Assembly (NCBI RefSeq): GCF_004322775.1
Contig: NZ_CP036403.1
Location: 2,914,001-2,978,000 of the forward strand
Origin: Ornithinimicrobium sufpigmenti
GTDB taxonomy: Bacteria; Actinomycetota; Actinomycetes; Actinomycetales; Dermatophilaceae
Reading direction: 5' to 3'
DNA: 64,000 nt
Shown: positions 59,286 through 64,000 of the stretch, piece by piece
How the letters are laid out: each line of letters begins with the position of its first letter
Position numbering within the stretch: the first letter of the stretch is position 1
The notes under the pieces: generated by a model
What the model was told of the DNA's origin: nothing
The model's database searches: none
The model's input: the letters and a program-made list of their open reading frames with translations, nothing else
Made by a program: the position numbers and the translations under genes

Positions 59286-59319
59286 CGGCCGCGAATCCTC
59301 AGACGAGGACTCGCGGCCG
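59286..59319 (-). promoter_or_regulatory. whiB7 leader hairpin, putative antibiotic-responsive attenuator
   Basis: A 15-bp stem (59286-59300 with 59305-59319, loop AGAC, arms CGGCCGCGA/TCGCGGCCG) with one mismatch that is a G:U pair on the minus strand; the following bases GTTGTCGTTGTC are T-rich for this genome. It lies 20 bases after the leader ORF stop and 69 bases before whiB7. This matches the known attenuation scheme for whiB7, where stalled translation of a leader ORF opens a terminator. Confidence 0.7.
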
Positions 59320-59338
59320 GAAGGTAGGCGGTGGGTGC

Positions 59339-59560
59339 CTAGGTGATCCGGACGGGGGTCTCGTCCTGGGTGGGGTCAAAGATCGGCTGGGGCGTGGGCA
59401 CGAGGTGGCCGAAGGGAGCGCCCAGACGGACACTGCCGCCGAGGCTGCCCGCGATGACGCCGGAGGCGCGCAGGCGGGAGGCCGAGAGGGCGGGCAGGGT
59501 GGTGGGCAGGGTCGAGCCGTGCACGCTGGTGCCGATGCCGGTGACGATCGCGTTCTCCAT
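59339..59560 (-). CDS. 73-codon leader ORF upstream of whiB7
   Basis: ATG 59560, stop TAG 59341-59339; AGGAGG ribosome site 9 bases before. The 73 residues start MENAIVTGIGTSVHGSTLP and end PTQDETPVRIT: Ser/Thr/Gly rich, with no Cys and no membrane span. It is the first ORF after the whiB7-type promoter and before the hairpin, so it may be the translated sensor of whiB7 attenuation. It is longer than the leader ORFs usually described, so it may also be a real protein. I do not recognise a family. Confidence 0.65.
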   Translation of the reverse strand: MENAIVTGIGTSVHGSTLPTTLPALSASRLRASGVIAGSLGGSVRLGAPFGHLVPTPQPIFDPTQDETPVRIT

Positions 59561-59626
59561 GTCTTCCACCCTCCTCTCGTGCTGCGTGTGACCCCACAGG
59601 CGTACCGCCGTGGGCTGAACGCAGCA

Positions 59627-59665
59627 ACTGTAGAACCTGCCGAGGTCCGTGCGCAACGGATTAAA
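59627..59665 (-). promoter_or_regulatory. WhiB7-type autoregulated promoter
   Basis: On the minus strand: AT-rich TTTAA (59665-59661), then TCC G, -35 TTGCGC (59656-59651), an 18-base spacer and -10 TACAGT (59632-59627, TAnnnT). An A/T block about 3 bases before GTTG is the signature of WhiB7-dependent promoters. Start of transcription is ~59618, giving a ~400-base leader to whiB7. Confidence 0.75.
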
Positions 59666-59694
59666 CGACAGCATCTCCTGACCGTGGTCCACGC

Positions 59695-61752
59695 TCACCT
59701 GAGGACGGCCAGCACGTCCTTGCCGTAGAGGTCCAGCTTGCGCTCGCCCACCCCGGAGATCTGCTGGAGCGCAGCCCGGTCGCCGGGCACCGTCTCGGCG
59801 ATCGCGGTGAGGGTGGCGTCGGTGAAGACCACGTACGCCGGGACGCCGGCTTCCTGGGCGGTGCGACGTCGCCACTCGCGCAGCGCCTCGAAGACCTCGG
59901 GGTCGTAGGTCGGCGGACATGCCGTGCAGCGCCCGACCTTGCGCTCTGCTGCCGTGGAGATCAGGGTGCCGCAGGTGCGGCAGGTTCGGGGCGTCCGTGT
60001 CACCGTCCGCCGCTTGCGGCCCCCGCCGCGGCTGCGTGCCGGACGGGCGCCCGCGGCCGGGCCGAGCACGTCGACGGCCGGGGCCAGGAACCTGGACACC
60101 GAGCGGCTCGACCTGCCGCCCGACCGGCTCTGGGCCCAGCTCAGGTGCAGCCGCTGCCGGGCTCTGGTCACCCCGACGTAGAGCAGGCGCCGTTCCTCCT
60201 CGACCCGTTCGGGCGTGTCGGCCAGCGTGATGGGCAGCAGGCCCTCGCTGCAGCCGACGAGGAAGACCGCGTCCCACTCCAGGCCCTTGGCGGCATGCAG
60301 CGAGGCCAGGGTGATCCCCTCGACCGTAGGGGCGTGCTGGTCCTGGGCGCGGCGCTCCAGCTCGGTGACCAGGTCGGGCATCCGGGCTCCTGGCGTCTGG
60401 GCGGCGAGGTCGTCGGCGAGCACGGCGAGCGCCTGCAGGCTCTCCCAGCGCTCCCGCACCGCGCCACCCTGGCCCGGAGCCTCCGGGGCGTACCCGGCGC
60501 CGGCGAGCACGTCCCGGGTCAGCTCGCCGAGCGGCTTGCTCCCGTCGTCAGAACGGACCGCTCCGCGCAGCAGGACCAGGGCGTTGCGCACCTCGGTCCG
60601 GGAGAAGAACCGCTCTCCACCGCGGACGAGGTACGGGACGCCGGCGCGTGACAGGGCGGTCTCCAGCGCCTGCGACTGGCTGTTGGTCCGGAACAGGATG
60701 GCGACCTCGCTGGCCGGCACGCCCTGGGCGAGCGCGTCGCGGACCCCTTCCGCTACCCCCTCGGCCTCGGCCTCGTCGTCCGGATAGGACTGCAGCACCG
60801 GAGCGGCGCCGGCCGGGCGTTGAGCGACCAGGGAGCCGGACCCCAGCACGAGGTTGGCCAGGTGGATCACCTGCGGGGTGCTGCGGTAGTTGCGCACCAG
60901 CCGCACCGTGCGGGCGCCGGGGTGGCGGGTGGCGAAGCCGAGCAGGTGGTCGGCCGAGGCACCGGTGAAGGAGTAGATCGACTGGGCCGGGTCGCCGACC
61001 ACGCACACGTCGTGACGGTCCCCCAGCCACAGGTCGAGGAGGTGCTGCTGGAGCGGGTTGACGTCCTGGTACTCGTCGACCACGAAGTGGCGGTACTGCT
61101 CCCGCACCTGCGCCGCGACCTGAGGGTGCTCGGCCAGGAGGCCCACCGTCAGCAGCAGCACGTCCTCGAAGTCGATGACGTGTCGCTCGGCGCAGACCTC
61201 GTGGTAGACCTCCATCAGCCGCGACATCGCGGTCGCGTCGAGGTCGGCGACGCCGCGGCTCTCGGCGCGGGCGCGCTCCAGGTAGGTCTGGGGCGTGAGC
61301 ATCGACACCTTGGCCCACTCGATCTCCGCCGCGACGTCGCGCAGCGCGGTCCTGTCCAGCCCCAGCCGGAGGCGGCCGGCGGCCTCGACCACCGCGGGGA
61401 CCTTGTGCGAGAGCACGCCGGGCGGGGCACCACCGACCGCCTGCGGCCAGAAGAACTGCAGCTGGCGCAGGGCCGCGGCGTGGAAGGTCCGGGCCTGCAC
61501 CCCTTGCACGCCCAGGCCGCGCAGCCGGGTACGCATCTCGCCGGCGGCCCGCGCGGTGAAGGTCACCGCGAGCACCTGGCGCGGGCTGTAGGCACCGGCG
61601 AGCACGCCGTAGGCGATACGGGACGTGATCGCTCTCGTCTTGCCGGTGCCGGCGCCGGCGAGGACCACCATGGGACCCAGGGGCGAGGTGGCGACCTCCA
61701 GCTGTTCGGGGTCCAGGGACTTCAGGATGCGGTCGGCGTCGGCAGCACTCAC
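59695..61752 (-). CDS. uvrD2: ATP-dependent helicase UvrD2 with tetracysteine motif and HRDC domain
   Basis: A 685-residue SF1 helicase: Walker A GAGTGKTRAITS (~33), DEYQDVNPLQQ (Walker B), VGDPAQSIYSFTGA (III), RNYRST (IV), LASLHAAKGLEWD (V), YVGVTRARQRL (VI). The C-terminus has a tetracysteine (CRTCG ... CTACPP, ~578-603) and an HRDC domain (~610-685), the mycobacterial UvrD2 layout. The GTG start overlaps the nudC stop (GTGA). Confidence 0.95.
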   Translation of the reverse strand: MSAADADRILKSLDPEQLEVATSPLGPMVVLAGAGTGKTRAITSRIAYGVLAGAYSPRQVLAVTFTARAAGEMRTRLRGLGVQGVQARTFHAAALRQLQFFWPQAVGGAPPGVLSHKVPAVVEAAGRLRLGLDRTALRDVAAEIEWAKVSMLTPQTYLERARAESRGVADLDATAMSRLMEVYHEVCAERHVIDFEDVLLLTVGLLAEHPQVAAQVREQYRHFVVDEYQDVNPLQQHLLDLWLGDRHDVCVVGDPAQSIYSFTGASADHLLGFATRHPGARTVRLVRNYRSTPQVIHLANLVLGSGSLVAQRPAGAAPVLQSYPDDEAEAEGVAEGVRDALAQGVPASEVAILFRTNSQSQALETALSRAGVPYLVRGGERFFSRTEVRNALVLLRGAVRSDDGSKPLGELTRDVLAGAGYAPEAPGQGGAVRERWESLQALAVLADDLAAQTPGARMPDLVTELERRAQDQHAPTVEGITLASLHAAKGLEWDAVFLVGCSEGLLPITLADTPERVEEERRLLYVGVTRARQRLHLSWAQSRSGGRSSRSVSRFLAPAVDVLGPAAGARPARSRGGGRKRRTVTRTPRTCRTCGTLISTAAERKVGRCTACPPTYDPEVFEALREWRRRTAQEAGVPAYVVFTDATLTAIAETVPGDRAALQQISGVGERKLDLYGKDVLAVLR

Positions 61753-62705
61753 CGCGGCTCCCGCGGCTCGCGCAACCGGCCCCCGAACCACTCCTCGATC
61801 AGCCGCCGCGCGATGGAGACCCGCATCGGCAGGGTGACCTCGCCCGAGGCCACCTCGCGCGCGAGCCGCTCCCGGTCGTACCACTGCGCCTCCCGCAGCT
61901 CCACCGGGTCCACCACGAGATCGGTGGAGGTGGCGACCGCCCGGAAGCCCAGCATGAGCGAGGCCGGGAACGGCCACGGCTGGTTGCCCCGGTAGACGAG
62001 GTTGGTGACGGCGATGCCCACCTCCTCCTGCACCTCGCGGATGACCGCCGCCTCCAGCGACTCCCCCGCCTCGACGAAACCGGCGAGGACGGAGACCCGG
62101 TGCTCGGGCCAGGCCACGCCGGAGCCGAGCAGCAGCCGGTCGTCGACGTCGGTGACCGCCATGATCACGGCGGGGTCGGTGCGCGGGTGGTGCTGGGAGC
62201 CGTCGGTCGGGCACACGCGGACCCACCCGCCCTGCTCGATGACGGTCCGGGCCCCGCAACGGGGGCAGTGCTGGTGCCGGTGGTGCCACTCCGCCAGCGC
62301 GGTGGCGCTGGTGAGCAGGCCGGCGTCGCGGTCGTCGAGATCGGCTCCGACCTCGCGCAGCCCGCGCCAGACGATCTCGGCGCCCTCGGGGCCGCCAGAG
62401 ACACCGGGCGGCTCCGTCTCGTCGGCGGCGTCCACCTCGTCCTCGACGGCGAGGTAGGTGCGCCCGTCCTCGACACCCAGCAGCCACGGCTGCGGGGCGT
62501 CCTCCGGGCGGGGCGGACGCAGCGCGAGTCGTGGACGATCACCCCCCACGACGGCTGCGGTGCCGGCGCGCAGGGTGAGGACCCGGGTGTCCGGGTCGGA
62601 CAGCGCAGCGGTGATCGCTTCCGGGTCCGTGCGCAGGGCGCCGGCCCGGTGGACCGTCGATCGGGACAGGGACAGGTCCAGGAAGGTCTCGTCGGGTCCG
62701 CTCAC
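61749..62705 (-). CDS. nudC: NAD(+) diphosphatase NudC (Nudix)
   Basis: Hydrolyses NADH or the NAD cap of RNA; 318 residues. Zinc-ribbon start HCPRCG (~145) with later VCPTDG, the second pair partly lost (SQHHPR). The Nudix box GFVEAGES then REVQEEVG (~220-242) and the NudC-specific motif NQPWPFPASLMLGF (~252) are clear. Start GTG 62705, in a short divergent gap from the phosphotransferase. Confidence 0.93.
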   Translation of the reverse strand: MSGPDETFLDLSLSRSTVHRAGALRTDPEAITAALSDPDTRVLTLRAGTAAVVGGDRPRLALRPPRPEDAPQPWLLGVEDGRTYLAVEDEVDAADETEPPGVSGGPEGAEIVWRGLREVGADLDDRDAGLLTSATALAEWHHRHQHCPRCGARTVIEQGGWVRVCPTDGSQHHPRTDPAVIMAVTDVDDRLLLGSGVAWPEHRVSVLAGFVEAGESLEAAVIREVQEEVGIAVTNLVYRGNQPWPFPASLMLGFRAVATSTDLVVDPVELREAQWYDRERLAREVASGEVTLPMRVSIARRLIEEWFGGRLREPREPR

Positions 62706-62797
62706 CCGGCCACTGTAGGCGTCCGGCCCGACAAGCTCGGGACGTGCCGGGCCACCTGCCCCCGGTCGGCGGCGCCACGGCATACGGTGTGTGCGTG

Positions 62798-64000
62798 ATG
62801 CGCAGCGACCTGGCCCTGGCCGCCCTGGCGAGCGCCGCGGTGCCCGGCATGAAGCCGGTGGCCGTGGCCGGTCTCGCCCTCCCGCTCGACGAGCAGCCCG
62901 ACCATCAGCGCGCGGTCGTGGAGGACGCGACCGGACGACGATGGGTCATCCGCTCCCCGCTCACCCCGGTCGCCGGCGCGCGCCTGCTGCGCAACGACGA
63001 GCTGGTCCGCCAGCTCTCGCGCCACCTGCCGTTCAAGGTGCCCAGCCCCGTCGGCCGGGCGCAGGTGGGCCAGGACGGGTATGCCGTGGTCTACCCGCAC
63101 GTGGAGGGCCTCCCTCTGGACTTCACGCGGCTGCCGCCCGGACCCGGGCTGGCCAGCGCCATCGGCCGGGCGGTCGCCGCCGTGCACAACATCCCGCGGG
63201 AGGTGTTCGAGGCCCAGGACGTGCCGGTCTTCGACGCGCCCGGGACCCGGCAGCGGCTCACCGCGATCGTGGACCGGGCCGCGGAGACGGGCCGGGTCCC
63301 GACCGGGCTGCTGGCGCGGTGGGAGGAGGCCTTCGACGCCGCCCCGCTGTGGCAGTTCGCCACCACCCCGGTGCACGGCGCCTTCCGCGGCGGCGCGGTG
63401 CTGGTGGTCTTCGCCGACGACGACGCCAGCAGTGGGCGGGTCGTCGCCGTCACCGACTGGGAGGAGGCGATGGTGTCCGACCCGGCACTCGATCTGGCCG
63501 ACCTCTACGCCCGGACCGCCCCGGCCACCTGGGAGTCCGTGCTCGACAGCTACGTCCTGGCCCGGGCCCAGCGGCCCGACCCCTACCTGCACGCCCGCGC
63601 CCGCCTGCTCTCGGAGACGAACCGGCTCAGCGGCCTGTCCCAGGCGGTCGCCGACGACGACGAGGACCGGGTCCGGCAGATCGTGGAGTCGCTGCGCCGG
63701 ATGGACCGGTTGACCGAGGACGAGGACTCCTTGGTGCCGGTGACGGCTCGCGGGGTCGGCGCCAGCGTCCCGTTCGGCACCAGCGCGGTCGAGGACCACC
63801 GCGAGCGCCACCGTGAGGACGACAGCGAGCACCACAACGTCGCCGAGGAGCGCAGCGCCGGCGGGGACCATGGCGGCGGCGCCGGAGCGACCGCGGCCAC
63901 GCAGGTCATCTCTTCGATTCCTGGTCCCACCGACGACGCAGACGTGACCGCCGAGGTGCCCGTGCCGTCCTGGGAGGACGTACAGCCGACGTCACCCTCG
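62798..64000 (+). CDS. APH-like phosphotransferase, catalytic residues replaced, 3' cut by window end
   Basis: Open from ATG 62798 to the end of the window (401 residues visible, no stop). The first ~280 residues follow the aminoglycoside/macrolide phosphotransferase fold. The catalytic loop normally HGD...N reads VHGAFRGGAVLVV (~192-204: Asp to Ala, Asn to Ala), while the DFG-like Asp is kept in VTDWEEAMVSDPALDLADL (D220). The C-terminal part from ~310 is acidic, Arg/His-rich low complexity. So this looks like a pseudokinase. In actinobacteria a similar gene often adjoins nudC. Confidence 0.75.
   Translation, partial: MRSDLALAALASAAVPGMKPVAVAGLALPLDEQPDHQRAVVEDATGRRWVIRSPLTPVAGARLLRNDELVRQLSRHLPFKVPSPVGRAQVGQDGYAVVYPHVEGLPLDFTRLPPGPGLASAIGRAVAAVHNIPREVFEAQDVPVFDAPGTRQRLTAIVDRAAETGRVPTGLLARWEEAFDAAPLWQFATTPVHGAFRGGAVLVVFADDDASSGRVVAVTDWEEAMVSDPALDLADLYARTAPATWESVLDSYVLARAQRPDPYLHARARLLSETNRLSGLSQAVADDDEDRVRQIVESLRRMDRLTEDEDSLVPVTARGVGASVPFGTSAVEDHRERHREDDSEHHNVAEERSAGGDHGGGAGATAATQVISSIPGPTDDADVTAEVPVPSWEDVQPTSPS

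Overview
The window is about 64 kb of very GC-rich DNA with dense genes, many GTG starts and frequent 4-base stop/start overlaps. The gene content is that of a high-GC Gram-positive (Actinobacteria): mycothiol-type SigR/RsrA, two Wbl proteins, bL37, GatD/MurT, UPF0182, PPA1309, DUF3017, DUF3817 and PerM/DUF6350. I infer a member of the Micrococcales, perhaps Intrasporangiaceae or Ornithinimicrobiaceae; the genus cannot be fixed from this alone. The window is chromosomal and mostly core. I see no prophage, insertion sequence or CRISPR array.

Layout. 1-2.4 kb: a truncated 2H phosphoesterase, a LysM protein and malate dehydrogenase. 2.4-11.3 kb (minus): sucC-sucD, then perM-purN-SRPBCC-purH-ACT-folD-DUF3017, with a ZTP (pfl) riboswitch before purH; a stand-alone B12-binding protein lies beside sucC. 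11.5-16.1 kb: pcrA, two small membrane proteins and a flippase-like protein. 16.2-25.3 kb (minus): a coupled SURF1-DUF3817-guaA-murT-gatD run, a beta-propeller lipoprotein, guaB3 and guaB. 25.6-28.3 kb: a WhiB3/WhiD-type regulator facing groES-groEL, whose promoter carries two CIRCE operators. 28.3-33.7 kb: a phospholipase D family protein, a THUMP-like methyltransferase, and a DUF222/HNH (13E12) gene with a LexA-like box and an apparent frameshift. 33.7-38.7 kb (minus): a 28-codon ORF, two membrane HD-domain proteins, then tsaB-rimI-tsaD. 38.9-46.6 kb: bL37, rsrA, sigR with a SigR-type promoter, an aminotransferase, then SRAP, hydrolase, aroA, rsgA and a HisN-like gene. 46.6-52.9 kb (minus): an M16 peptidase pair, initiator tRNA and UPF0182. 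52.9-64 kb: PPA1309, PDZ/Lon-like protease, moaE, an SDR, a zincin-like protein, a cyclodehydratase-like protein, whiB7 with a long leader, uvrD2, nudC and a phosphotransferase cut by the window end.

How the genes work together. Purine synthesis and one-carbon supply (purN, purH, folD) sit with TCA-cycle genes (mdh, sucCD); guaA/guaB take IMP to GMP. Stress control is well represented: HrcA/CIRCE (groESL), SigR/RsrA (disulfide stress), WhiB7 (ribosome-targeting antibiotics) and LexA (DNA damage). tsaB/rimI/tsaD, rsgA and bL37 serve translation.

The most unusual material is: the 28-codon ORF translationally coupled to an HD-GYP membrane protein; the whiB7 leader with a 73-codon ORF, attenuator hairpin and WhiB7-type promoter; several proteins whose family catalytic residues are replaced (HisN-like, phosphotransferase, zincin, SDR, one M16 subunit, one HD protein); the frameshifted 13E12 gene; and several short tandem arrays between genes.
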